From positions 930,001 through 994,000 of the forward strand of contig NZ_JAFBCA010000001.1 of NCBI RefSeq assembly GCF_016907475.1: a stretch of 64,000 nucleotides of DNA, written 5' to 3'. Shown here piece by piece: positions 28,201 through 36,056 of the stretch. Each line of letters opens with the position of its first letter. The first letter of the stretch is position 1. The position numbers and the translations under genes are program-made. Origin of the DNA: Nocardioides cavernae. Its GTDB lineage: Bacteria; Actinomycetota; Actinomycetes; Propionibacteriales; Nocardioidaceae. The notes under the pieces were generated by a model. It saw nothing but the letters and a program-made list of their open reading frames with translations, made no database searches and had not been told where the DNA came from.

Positions 28201-31056
28201 ACGTACGTCGCGCCGGGCACCTACCGGGTCGAGTTCCGGCAGAGCGGTCACCTCGTCGAGTGGTGGAACGACGCCGCCACTGCCGCGGCCGCGCAGCCGG
28301 TGGTCGTCTCCGCCTCCGACGTGGGGTCGATAAACGCCCAGCTCGCCGCGGCCACGGTCCTCCGGGGACGGCTGTCCGGACCGGACGGACCGGTGTCGGG
28401 GCAGGTCAGGGTCTACCCGGCGAGTGCCACCGACCTCGGATCGGCACCGGTCCTGGCCAGCGACTTCGCCGGCTCCGACGGTGACTACGTGATCGACACG
28501 CTGCCTCCCGGCAACTACAAGGTCCGCTTCGAGTCGTACCGGCTCATCCCGGAGTTCCACCTCGACAAGGCCGACCTCGCCTCGGCGAACCTCGTCACGC
28601 TGTCGACGGCAGCACCCGTGGCCGTGGACGCGACCCTGGCGAGGGGCCGGGCGATCACCGGCACGATCACCGGTGTCGGCGGCGCCATCGACACTGCGAG
28701 CACGACCTTCTACCAGCTCCAGACCGGGGGCGGTTACAGCTTCTTCGACTCCGACAGCACCGACGCCGACGGCGTATTCCGCGCCCACCTGCCACCCGGC
28801 ACCTACAAGATCAGCTTCTCGGCGTACGACAACCGAATCTCCGAGTGGTGGAACAACGCAGCCACGCAGGCCGCTGCCGGCACTGTCGCGCTCGGCACGG
28901 GCTCCGACGTGACCGGGATCGACGCCGTCCTCGACGACGGAGCCACCGTCACGGGCACGGTGACCTTCCCGCAGCGGCTCTCCGGCTGGGACAGCCGGGT
29001 CGTCATCCGTGACGCCACGACCGGCGCGTTCGCGACCAGCGCCGCGGTGAACGCCCACGCCAACGCCTACTCCGTCAGCAACCTGGTCCCTGGCACCTAC
29101 CGCGCCGAGTTCTCCCGCGACGCGGGCTACGACGTCGCGGAGGCGCAGTTCTACAACGGCAAGGCGGAGCACCTGGGTGTGGGCGCCTCACAGACGTTCA
29201 CTCTCGCTGCCGCCGCGACCCAGGCGGGGGTGAGCGCGGTCCTGGTCGAGGGTGGCCGACTCACCGGTCGCGTGCGGGACACCTCGTCCAACCCCGTCGC
29301 CGGCTGCGTCGTGACGGCCTACTCGGGTGACGGGACCCGGGTCGGACGCGACTCCCGTCCCTCCGCGGCCGACGGCTCGTACGTCGTCCCCGGGCTGACC
29401 ACCGGCAGCTACCTGCTCCGGGTCGTCGGCGGCGGGTGCGGGCCCGCGACGGCCTACTACGACGGCGCGGGCACCGTCTCACCGTCGGCCGGGAGCGCCG
29501 TGGCCGTGTCGGCGACCCGCGCGACCAGCACGGCCGTCCCGCAGGACCTCGTCATCGGTCCGCCAGACGCGCCCCCGATGGTCAACAACAGCCTGCCGAC
29601 GGTCAGCGACACCACCCCCGAGGTGGGGCAGACCCTCACTGCCACCACGGGCACCTGGACGCCGGCCGACGGCACCTACGCCTACCAGTGGCTCGCCGGC
29701 GGCAGCCCCGTCGCCGGGGCGACGACCAGCAGTTACGCGGTGGTCGCCGGTGACATCGGCAAGACGCTCGCGGTGCGGGTGACGGCGAGCAGGGCCGGGT
29801 TCACCAGCGTGAGCGCCACGTCCGCGGCCACCGCGGCCGTCCCGGCTCCGCCCAGGATGACCAACACCGCGGTCCCGACGATCAGCGACACCACCCCGGC
29901 CGTGGCCCAGTCGCTGACCGCGACGCCCGGCACGTGGACGCCGTCCGACGGCACGTACGCCTACCAGTGGCTCGCCGACGGCGCGCCCGTCGCGGGCGCA
30001 ACGACAGCGGCGTACACGGTGGTCGCAGCCGACCAGGGCAAGGTGCTGTCGGTCCGGGTGACGGCCTCGAAGGCCGGCTTCGTCACCGACAGCGCGACGT
30101 CGGCAGCCACGTCGGCTGTCGCCCCGCAGCCCCAGGTGGCCAACACGGCGCTGCCCACCATCAGCGACACGACCCCGGAGGTCGGCCAGGTGCTGACAGC
30201 CGGTGACGGCACCTGGACGCCGAGCGGTGTCACGCTCGCCTACCAGTGGCGCTCGGACGGAACGGACATCGGCGGCGCCGTCTCCAAGACCTTCCAGGTC
30301 CCGGCCGGACAGCTCGGCAAGAAGCTGTCCGTGCGGGTCACCGCGGCCCGGGCGGAGCACCTCCCGGACTCGGCGACCTCGGTCGAGACCACCGCGGTCG
30401 TGGAGACCACGACCGTCTACAACACCGTCGCCCCGTCGATCAGCGACACCACGCCGACCGTGGGCGAGGCGCTGACGGCGACGAGCGGCACGTGGACGCC
30501 GTCCGACTCCACTTTTGCCTACCAGTGGCTCGCCGACGGATCGGCGATCGCGGGGGCGACGACCAGCGGCTACACGCCGGTCGCCGGTGACGTGGGGAAG
30601 AAGCTGTCGGTGCGGGTGACCGCGTCGAAGACGGGTTGGACGGGTGCCACCGCGACCTCGGCGGAGACCGCTGCCGTGGCCGCGGCGGTGGTCCCGCCGC
30701 CGCCCCCGCCGCCCCCGCCGCCCCCTGCGCCGACGCCGACACCCACGCCGGCACCGGTCCCGACGCCGCCCGCGCCCGCACCCGCGCCGGCCGTGATCAC
30801 ATGCCCGACGCCCAAGGTGAGCGGCACCTCCAAGGTGGGCAAAAAGCTGAAGGCGGTCATCGGCACCGTCTCGCCGACGGGCGTCACCGTGACGTACCAG
30901 TGGCTGCGCAACGGCAAGAAGATCAAGGCCGCGACCAAGGCCACCTACAAGCTCACCGCGGCCGACAAGGGCAAGAAGGTCAGCGTCAAGGCGACCTATG
31001 CGAAGGCGGGCCTGGCGACCGTGGTCAAGACCTCGGCGGGAAAGAAGGTGACCTGA
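25270..31056 (+). CDS. Giant secreted protein with 14 carboxypeptidase-regulatory-like and 4 Ig-like repeats
   Basis: A 1,928-aa exported protein. Residues 1-33 are a signal peptide (hydrophobic core GLFLLVLAVVLAPLAP, cleavage after ASA). From 35 to about 1430 there are 14 beta-sandwich units of roughly 95-100 residues, each opening with a GxISGTVxxP-like strand and ending with YRVxFxxxGYxxEYWND. Four Ig-like units start at residues 1438, 1530, 1623 and 1716 with NTxxPTISDTTPxVGQ. A Pro-rich linker (about 1809-1840) leads to a Lys-rich C-terminal module (PKVSGTSKVGKKLKAVIG and on). No sortase signal or membrane anchor is seen. Start GTG 25270 follows GGAG. A related, shorter protein lies at 42718. 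A role in surface or matrix structure is inferred. Confidence 0.85.
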   Translation: MVTRANRRVAGPVGLFLLVLAVVLAPLAPASAAPGDPGTIAGTVYEPDFFEASGATVTLYNAAKVAVGSPQVTGADGTYEFGGLDGTYYVGATKSGVGTVFYDSAGTIANADAIAVDPDFGAEFVDLQLIPPPVIAGTVSNASGPIAGADVTAYEYDDVDEFWFATAFASTDASGHYELAGLAPKAYRLRFSALNHITEYWNDKTSVSTADDVTVVTGEVQQANALLAARTPVSGRVTGTGGANVANASVTAEQQVTDEFGDTYWDEVDFASSAADGTYTLRVPAGPTRISFAATGYLTEYYDNVLDAADAQLVQVGQTPVANVNAALTAGGRITGTVRTSGGTGIPSVSVTAYRLVGGQWQTAGSGFTDNAGSYVVDGLRTGSYRLRFQTFGAGGYLPEYYQDKDTLETATDVAVAQGATATADAVLDVGGQVSGTVTGPSGAVTGASVVLYTPSRFSSSGWTWSDSDTTTAGGAYSFTGLAPGPFRVCVDSATGLAPECWNDKPEVFAADTITAAKNSTATASFVLAAARKITGSVTSRAGGALTAPSVTAYRKLTGPDGAFWSFVSSTTPAAGGAYSLDVAPGTYRVSASANEHQQRFYSEPATSTRPTRIVVAAGADQTGKDIALDRYGRISGTVGGPSGALTGATVRVYRWSNPSFVQAGSVQTTAGGSYTFTGLNAGNYRVGFSAAAMTPEFNLDKSDVDLGDDVAVALNGTATVNATLASNQRTLSGTVTAAAGGAALADAEVRVERGVQTQDDVRWRSVVDLTTAADGSWSTTVPDGTYRLRFSRTGYLGQWYAGASTESAATPVVVSGSNRTGLNAALARAGTISGTVTGPAGPVTDGYVTVYREVAPGDFEDVDYASTSATGAWTVDSLAPGTYVVEIGADRFVTEYWNDRATLAAADRIVVGIGSTATANAALAAARTISGTLTGPTGSPLADADVTVERRYDDGEGGFYWDYYSDATTAAAGTWTTYVAPGTYRVEFRQSGHLVEWWNDAATAAAAQPVVVSASDVGSINAQLAAATVLRGRLSGPDGPVSGQVRVYPASATDLGSAPVLASDFAGSDGDYVIDTLPPGNYKVRFESYRLIPEFHLDKADLASANLVTLSTAAPVAVDATLARGRAITGTITGVGGAIDTASTTFYQLQTGGGYSFFDSDSTDADGVFRAHLPPGTYKISFSAYDNRISEWWNNAATQAAAGTVALGTGSDVTGIDAVLDDGATVTGTVTFPQRLSGWDSRVVIRDATTGAFATSAAVNAHANAYSVSNLVPGTYRAEFSRDAGYDVAEAQFYNGKAEHLGVGASQTFTLAAAATQAGVSAVLVEGGRLTGRVRDTSSNPVAGCVVTAYSGDGTRVGRDSRPSAADGSYVVPGLTTGSYLLRVVGGGCGPATAYYDGAGTVSPSAGSAVAVSATRATSTAVPQDLVIGPPDAPPMVNNSLPTVSDTTPEVGQTLTATTGTWTPADGTYAYQWLAGGSPVAGATTSSYAVVAGDIGKTLAVRVTASRAGFTSVSATSAATAAVPAPPRMTNTAVPTISDTTPAVAQSLTATPGTWTPSDGTYAYQWLADGAPVAGATTAAYTVVAADQGKVLSVRVTASKAGFVTDSATSAATSAVAPQPQVANTALPTISDTTPEVGQVLTAGDGTWTPSGVTLAYQWRSDGTDIGGAVSKTFQVPAGQLGKKLSVRVTAARAEHLPDSATSVETTAVVETTTVYNTVAPSISDTTPTVGEALTATSGTWTPSDSTFAYQWLADGSAIAGATTSGYTPVAGDVGKKLSVRVTASKTGWTGATATSAETAAVAAAVVPPPPPPPPPPPAPTPTPTPAPVPTPPAPAPAPAVITCPTPKVSGTSKVGKKLKAVIGTVSPTGVTVTYQWLRNGKKIKAATKATYKLTAADKGKKVSVKATYAKAGLATVVKTSAGKKVT
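29581..30693 (+). repeat. Four tandem Ig-like coding repeats
   Basis: Within the giant secreted protein, units begin at 29581, 29857, 30136 and 30415 (spacing 276, 279, 279 bp). Each has the protein pattern NT-x-x-P-T-ISDTTP near its start, GTWTPSDxTYAYQWLADG in the middle and VRVTASKAG near its end. DNA identity is partial, so these are older duplications than the repeats of the adhesin at 12709-14784. Confidence 0.9.
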
Positions 31057-31067
31057 CCCGGGCCGGC

Positions 31068-32597
31068 TCAGCCCTGCGGCACCCCGGGCGCCGGCGTCCG
31101 CTGCCCCATGATCCAGCGGTCGAAGAACGCCGACAGCTCGCGCCCGGTCTCCTTCTCCCAGTGGTCGTAGATCTGCTCGCGCGACACCGAGGTGTTGTCG
31201 CGGTCGGCCAGCCACGAGCGGGCGCCGGCGTAGAACTCGTCGTCGCCGAGGTCCTGGCGGAGCTCGTTCCACATCAGCGCGGGCGTGTAGTAGATGTTGG
31301 AGCTGCCGAACTGGCGCGGGTCGTAGGCGCCGGGCGGACCGAACTCGTCGCGCAGCTGCTGGTCGGCGGAGCGGGCGAGGCGCACGCTCTGGCGCAGCGG
31401 CCGGAGGCCGTGCTCGTCCTCGTAGACCCACTGCAGCAGCATCGTCATGCCCTCGTTGAGCCAGACGTCGCGCCAGTCCGACGGCGAGACCTGGTCGCCG
31501 TACCACTGGTGGACGATCTCGTGGGCGATGACCTGCGGCGAGAGGACGTAGTCGTTGGTGCCGAGCGTGACCATCGTCTGGGTCTCCATCGCGCTCTGCG
31601 AGTCGGTGACGACGAGGCCGAGGGAGTCGAACGGGTAGTCGCCGAGCCGGGTCTCGACCCAGTCGACCGTCGCGGCCGCGGTCTTGATCGAGTCGAGCGG
31701 ACGCTTCATGCCTCGCGGGGTCCAGTAGTCCACCCGCAGCCCGCCGTCGGAGGTGTTGCTGCTGTGGACGTAGTCGCCGATCCCGAGCGTGATGAGGTAC
31801 GACGACGCCGGCTCGTCGAGCTGCCAGGACGTGGTCGTGCCGTCCGCGTCGCTGGTGAGCTCGGTGAGCTCGCCGTTGGAGATGCCGGTCCACTCCGACG
31901 GGGCGTGGACGGTGATGTCGTAGAGCGCCTTGTCGGACGGCTGGTCGTTGACGGGGTACCAGGTGTAGGCGCCGTAGGGCTCCTGCATCGTCCACACCTC
32001 GCCCTTGCGGGTCACCGTGAAGCCGATCGTGCTGAAGTCGCCTCGCGTGGTCGGGGCGGGGGCGGGCTCGGGCGTGCCGACGTAGTCGAGGCTGAGCTCG
32101 TAGCGCTGGTCCTCCTCGATCGGCGCGCGCAGCACGAGGTCCTTGCCGCGACGGGCGAAGGGGATCGGCTCGCCATCGAGGGCGACCTCGCCGACGGTGA
32201 GGCCCGACCCGAGGTCGAGCTGGAACCGTGGGGCCGTCCGGGCCGCACGGAAGGTGATGACCGCTTCGCCGGTGAGGTGCTCGGCGTCGGGCTCCCAGGT
32301 CAGGTCGAGCTCGTAGTGCAGCGCGTCGACGCGCGGGTCGCCGACAGCGGGGTAGACGCTGTCCTCGCGCGGCGTCGACACGGCGAGGTCGAGGTCGGGC
32401 TCCTCCGGCTCGCTCACCACCGGTCCGGAGGCGGGACCGTCCGACCTCTCGTCGTCGGGCGCCTCGCTGTCCGAGGACGCGGCGGCGGGAGGCGGGTCCT
32501 GCCGCTCCTCGGTGCCGGCGGACTCACCCGAGCACGCAGCCAGGACGGAGAGGGAGAGGGCCGCCGCCAGCACCCCGCGGACGCGGTGGTGCGTCAC
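31068..32597 (-). CDS. M1 family metallopeptidase, lipoprotein
   Basis: A 509-aa zinc aminopeptidase-type protein. Residues 1-22 are a lipoprotein signal with lipobox LAAC, followed by an Asp/Glu/Pro/Ser-rich linker to about residue 80, so the enzyme is anchored outside the cell membrane. The zinc motif HEIVH, 18 residues, then Glu is complete from about residue 359 (HEIVHQWYGDQV to WLNEGMTML), and SAMETQTM takes the place of the GAMEN exopeptidase motif. The start overlaps the stop of the ECF sigma gene by 4 bp (GTGA), so it is co-translated with that regulator, an unusual partner for a peptidase. Confidence 0.87.
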   Translation of the reverse strand: MTHHRVRGVLAAALSLSVLAACSGESAGTEERQDPPPAAASSDSEAPDDERSDGPASGPVVSEPEEPDLDLAVSTPREDSVYPAVGDPRVDALHYELDLTWEPDAEHLTGEAVITFRAARTAPRFQLDLGSGLTVGEVALDGEPIPFARRGKDLVLRAPIEEDQRYELSLDYVGTPEPAPAPTTRGDFSTIGFTVTRKGEVWTMQEPYGAYTWYPVNDQPSDKALYDITVHAPSEWTGISNGELTELTSDADGTTTSWQLDEPASSYLITLGIGDYVHSSNTSDGGLRVDYWTPRGMKRPLDSIKTAAATVDWVETRLGDYPFDSLGLVVTDSQSAMETQTMVTLGTNDYVLSPQVIAHEIVHQWYGDQVSPSDWRDVWLNEGMTMLLQWVYEDEHGLRPLRQSVRLARSADQQLRDEFGPPGAYDPRQFGSSNIYYTPALMWNELRQDLGDDEFYAGARSWLADRDNTSVSREQIYDHWEKETGRELSAFFDRWIMGQRTPAPGVPQG

Positions 32598-33172
32598 CGC
32601 TCACCGCGCAGCAGCGGCCGGGCGAGCTTGCGGCCGTGGTGGATCTGCGCCTTGACGGTGCCGAGCGGTGCGTCGACGAGCAGGGCGATCTCGTCGTACG
32701 GCAGGCCGTAGACGTCGCGCAGCAGCAGCGGCTCGACGAACTGGGGGTGCTCCTTCTCGATGGTCTCCATCGCCTCGAGCAGGTCGAGCCGGGTGCCCGC
32801 GATGACGCTGGTGGTGCGCGGATCGGGACGGTCGTGCGCGCCGTCCTCGAAGTCGGTCGGCGTGGCGAGGTTCTTCAGCCGGCGGTACGTCGTGCGCGCG
32901 CTGTTGACCGACACGATGTGCAGCCAGGTGGTGAACCGGCCGCGACCGCCCCACGACGCGATCTTGGTGGCGACGTTGAGCATCGCCTCCTGGCAGGCGT
33001 CCTCGGCGTCCCCCGAGTAGGGAAGCACCCCGCGGCAGATGTTCAGCACCCGCGGGCGCACCGCGGCGAGCAGCAGCTCGAGCGCGTCACGGTCGCCGTC
33101 CTGGGCGCGCCGCGCGAGCTCGTCGATGTCGTCTGGCGCCAGCGCGTCGCCCGGGTCCCCCGAATAGTCCAC
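32594..33172 (-). CDS. ECF-type RNA polymerase sigma factor
   Basis: A 192-aa sigma factor. Region 2 is near residues 35-90, with DAEDACQEAMLNVATKIASW covering the core and -10 recognition helices. Region 4 is near 130-185 with PLLLRDVYGLPYDEIALLVDAPLGTVKAQIHHGRKL, an HTH. No gene for an anti-sigma factor follows; instead the M1 lipoprotein peptidase overlaps it. The GTG start lies only 20 bp from the divergent kinase start, and a TATCGT hexamer (complement of 33179-33184) sits 6 bases upstream, overlapping the kinase promoter. Confidence 0.88.
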   Translation of the reverse strand: MDYSGDPGDALAPDDIDELARRAQDGDRDALELLLAAVRPRVLNICRGVLPYSGDAEDACQEAMLNVATKIASWGGRGRFTTWLHIVSVNSARTTYRRLKNLATPTDFEDGAHDRPDPRTTSVIAGTRLDLLEAMETIEKEHPQFVEPLLLRDVYGLPYDEIALLVDAPLGTVKAQIHHGRKLARPLLRGER

Positions 33173-33178
33173 CCCTGC

Positions 33179-33186
33179 ACGATAAT
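33179..33186. promoter_or_regulatory. Overlapping divergent -10 elements
   Basis: Within only 20 bp between two divergent starts, GATAAT (33181-33186) lies 6 bases before the kinase GTG at 33193, and TATCGT on the minus strand (complement of 33179-33184) lies 6 bases before the sigma-factor GTG at 33172. The two hexamers overlap by four bases, so RNA polymerase bound for one gene should exclude the other. Both genes would make leaderless transcripts. Confidence 0.6.
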
Positions 33187-33192
33187 GCCCGG

Positions 33193-34647
33193 GTGTCCGC
33201 TCCCTCTCGTCTCGGTCGTTACCCGGTGCGCCGTCGCATCGGGTCAGGAGCGTTCGCGACGGTCTGGCTCGCCTACGACGAGCACCTCGACAGCGCGGTC
33301 GCCATCAAGGTCCTCGCCGACAACTGGGCCGGCGACCACCACATCCGCCAGCGCTTCCTCGAGGAGGGCCGCTTCCTCCGCAAGGTGGAGTCGCCCCACG
33401 TCGTGACCGTCTACGACGCCGGCGAGCTGGAGGACGAGCGCCCCTACCTCGTGATGGCGTACGCCGACCAGGGCACGCTGGCCGACCTCATCGAGCTCTC
33501 CCCACTGACGCGGTCGCAGGCGGTGTCGGTGATCACGCAGGTCGGCCGTGGGCTCACCGCCCTCCACGACCGCGGCGTGCTGCACCGCGACGTGAAGCCC
33601 GCCAACGTGCTGTTCCGCACCGTGGAGAACGGACGCGGCGCACACATCGTGGCGATGCTCGGCGACCTCGGCCTCGGCAAGGCGATGGACATGTCCTCAC
33701 GGCTCACCATGGCCGGCGGCACCCCCTCCTACGTGGCCCCCGAGCAGGCCCTCGGCGAGGGGCTGGACGCACGAGCCGACCAGTTCTCGCTCGCCGCCCT
33801 GAGCTACCACCTGCTGACGGGTCGCCAGCCCTACGCCCACGCGAGCCTCGCGGCCGCCGAGAACCCCGCTCCGCCCGCGCCGATGGAGATCGATGAGCCG
33901 GCCGTGGAGGAGGTGGTCCTCCGCGGCCTCGCCAAGGACCGCGAGGACCGGTTCCCGGACGTCGCGGCGTTCACTGCGGCCCTCGTGGAGGCCGTGGGCG
34001 AGCCGGTGGACGAGACGCCAGCGACCTGGGTCCCGGCCGACCCCGACCTGACCCGCGCCGCCGCCAGCACCGAGGCGACCGGGGTTGCCGGCGACCCGTC
34101 ACCAGGTCCTCGCTCACGCCGTCGTCGATGGCCGTGGGTGGCGGCCGCCGTCCTGGCCCTCACCACAGGAACCGGCGCCGGCTGGGCGCTCGAGCGCACC
34201 GCCGCCTCCGAGGTGACCGTCAAGGACTCGACCGGCACGGTCTTCGTCACCGTGCCGTCCTCCTGGGCCCGCCAGGTGGACCCCGAGCAGTGGGTCCCGT
34301 TCGAGGGCCGCGCCGAGCAGGCATCGGTGGCCGCCGGCACCCGCTCGGGGTGGAACTCCGACGACGACCCCGGCGAGGGGGTCTTCGTCGGCGTCCTGCC
34401 CGGCGACCGGTTGCCGTCACGCGTGCCCGGCCACCCCGAGTGCTCGGTCCAGCGCGGCCCCTACTTCGACGAGAGGGGGGACGACGACTACATGACGGTC
34501 TTCTTCAGCGGGTGCCCCGGCGTCGACCTCACCGTCGAGCGCGTCATCCGGGTCAACCAGAACCAGCTGCTCTGGGTCCAGATCCGCACCGACGACCGTG
34601 GGATCGCCAACCGGGTCCTCGACTCCGTACGGGCCTCCGGAATCTGA
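33193..34647 (+). CDS. Membrane Ser/Thr protein kinase (PASTA-less)
   Basis: A 484-aa Hanks-type kinase. The kinase domain (residues 8-270) has the glycine loop GSGAFATV, Lys39 in AIKVL, HRDVKPANVLF, an activation loop beginning DLGLG (DLG in place of the usual DFG) and the APEQ motif. After an acidic linker and RSRRRRW, a single membrane segment (about 314-334) leads to an outside domain of about 150 residues with FVTVPSSW at its start. There are no PASTA repeats. Two small membrane-anchored proteins follow on the other strand (34658-35287, 35316-35969) and seem to share the outside fold. GTG 33193 follows GATAAT by 6 bases. Confidence 0.88.
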   Translation: MSAPSRLGRYPVRRRIGSGAFATVWLAYDEHLDSAVAIKVLADNWAGDHHIRQRFLEEGRFLRKVESPHVVTVYDAGELEDERPYLVMAYADQGTLADLIELSPLTRSQAVSVITQVGRGLTALHDRGVLHRDVKPANVLFRTVENGRGAHIVAMLGDLGLGKAMDMSSRLTMAGGTPSYVAPEQALGEGLDARADQFSLAALSYHLLTGRQPYAHASLAAAENPAPPAPMEIDEPAVEEVVLRGLAKDREDRFPDVAAFTAALVEAVGEPVDETPATWVPADPDLTRAAASTEATGVAGDPSPGPRSRRRRWPWVAAAVLALTTGTGAGWALERTAASEVTVKDSTGTVFVTVPSSWARQVDPEQWVPFEGRAEQASVAAGTRSGWNSDDDPGEGVFVGVLPGDRLPSRVPGHPECSVQRGPYFDERGDDDYMTVFFSGCPGVDLTVERVIRVNQNQLLWVQIRTDDRGIANRVLDSVRASGI

Positions 34648-34657
34648 GGCGGCCCGC

Positions 34658-35287
34658 TCAGCCGAGCCGGATGCCCGACCCGACCCGGGCGATCAGGTCG
34701 GCCATGCCCGGGTCGTCGACCTCCCGGCCGGTGACGGCGATCTCCACCTGGGCGTTGTCGGAGCCCGTGAGGTCGAGCCACCGCAGGTAGCCGTGGCGCA
34801 GGTGGTTGGACGTGATGAAGGTGAAGTGCAGGCTGTCGTTGGTCTGGTCGAGCACTTCGACGTTGGTCTCGTCCTCGCGGAGCTCGTCGATCCGTCGGTC
34901 GAGCGTCCACTCGATCGACCGGCGGTTGCTCAGCACCTGCTCCACCCGCAGGACGTAGCCGAAATCCGGCTGGCCGGGCGGTCGCCACTGCCACTCGTTC
35001 AGGGAGTTCTCGGAGAAGGTCCAGCCCTTCGGGACCGGCAAGGTCATCCGGAAGTCGCCGGCGCCGACCGACTGGGAGACCAGCGGGACCCCCGTCTCCA
35101 GCGCCGGGGTCGGCGGATCCGGCAGCAGCTCGGGGACCGGGTCGACCGGCAGGCTGGGTGAGGCGGGCACAGGTGCGGCCGTCCCGTCGCCCGACGGGTT
35201 CTTGCCCAGGACCCAGGACGCGCCGAACCCCGCCGCGACCCCGATGGCGAGCAGCAGCGCGAGCACTGCCGTCCCCCGCCAGTTCAC
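34658..35287 (-). CDS. Small membrane-anchored extracytoplasmic protein, paralog 1
   Basis: A 209-aa protein with an N-terminal hydrophobic segment (residues 5-27, WRGTAVLALLLAIGVAAGFGA), a Pro-rich linker and an outside domain of about 140 residues. The domain starts FRMTLPVPKGWTFSENSLNEWQW and ends in a helix with DDPGMADLIARVGSGI. Paralog 2 (35316-35969) has the same N-terminal MxWRGxAVL, the same EW(Q/K)W and YLRWLDL/FMRWLDL blocks. The layout recalls PsbP/Mog1-type or LpqN-like lipoproteins, a suggestion only. GTG 35287 follows TAGGTT (complement of 35294-35299) by 6 bases. Confidence 0.8.
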   Translation of the reverse strand: MNWRGTAVLALLLAIGVAAGFGASWVLGKNPSGDGTAAPVPASPSLPVDPVPELLPDPPTPALETGVPLVSQSVGAGDFRMTLPVPKGWTFSENSLNEWQWRPPGQPDFGYVLRVEQVLSNRRSIEWTLDRRIDELREDETNVEVLDQTNDSLHFTFITSNHLRHGYLRWLDLTGSDNAQVEIAVTGREVDDPGMADLIARVGSGIRLG

Positions 35288-35315
35288 GGCGCCAACCTAG
35301 TCCGTGGGGGTGTGC

Positions 35316-35969
35316 TCAGCCGACAGGCCCGCCGCCCGCCCCTTCCATGCCCTCGGCCACCCGGCGGATGAGGTCGCGCGTGCCGGGGACGTCCTTCTCA
35401 CGGCCGTGCACGACGATCTCCACGTCGGCCTGGCCGCTGGCGTCGAGGTCGAGCCAGCGCATGAAGCTGTGCCGGGCGTTGCCCTCGTTGCTGCGGTAGG
35501 TGTACTCCAGCGTCTCCGCTCCGCGGTCGACGATGACCACGTCGTCCTGCTCGGCGCGCAGGCGCTCGATGCGGATGTTGATCGCGTCCTGGATCGTGAT
35601 GTCCTGGCTGTTGATCTGCTCGATCCGCATCACGTACGTGTTGTTGGACGTGCCCGGCTTCTTCCACTTCCACTCGTTGCTGGCGTTGGCGTTGGTGCTC
35701 CACCCGACGGGCGCGGGGAAGGTGATCTCGAACTTGCCGGTGCCGACCTTCTGCGGGGCCATCGCGATGTCCGGCTCGAGCGGGGGGTCGGTCGGATCGG
35801 GGACGGGAGGCTGGGGCGCCTCGACCGGCATCTCGGGTGCCTGCGCGGGCACCGGGGCGGGGACGCCCGACCCGATGGATCCGTCGCGGCTCTGTGCGGA
35901 CGCGGCGTAGCCGCCCCCGGCGCCGACCGCCAGGAGCGCGACCAGTACCGCCGGCCCCCGCCACTTCAC
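35316..35969 (-). CDS. Small membrane-anchored extracytoplasmic protein, paralog 2
   Basis: A 217-aa protein with a hydrophobic N-terminus (WRGPAVLVALLAVGAGGGYAA), a long Pro-rich stretch (residues about 30-70) and an outside domain from about residue 75 with FEITFPAPVGWSTNANASNEWKW, SFMRWLDLDASGQADVEIVV and a final helix DVPGTRDLIRRVAEGM. It is homologous in full length to the gene at 34658-35287 and follows it as a tandem paralog; each has its own leaderless promoter pattern (here the weaker CATGAT, 6 bases before GTG 35969). The function is unknown. Confidence 0.8.
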   Translation of the reverse strand: MKWRGPAVLVALLAVGAGGGYAASAQSRDGSIGSGVPAPVPAQAPEMPVEAPQPPVPDPTDPPLEPDIAMAPQKVGTGKFEITFPAPVGWSTNANASNEWKWKKPGTSNNTYVMRIEQINSQDITIQDAINIRIERLRAEQDDVVIVDRGAETLEYTYRSNEGNARHSFMRWLDLDASGQADVEIVVHGREKDVPGTRDLIRRVAEGMEGAGGGPVG

Positions 35970-36056
35970 GGCGCCATCATGTCAGCCCGGGTGGCTGGTC
36001 TGGTCCACCGAGCCGCGCCGGTGCGCCGGACGGCCGCCCGGGCGCACCATCGGGAG

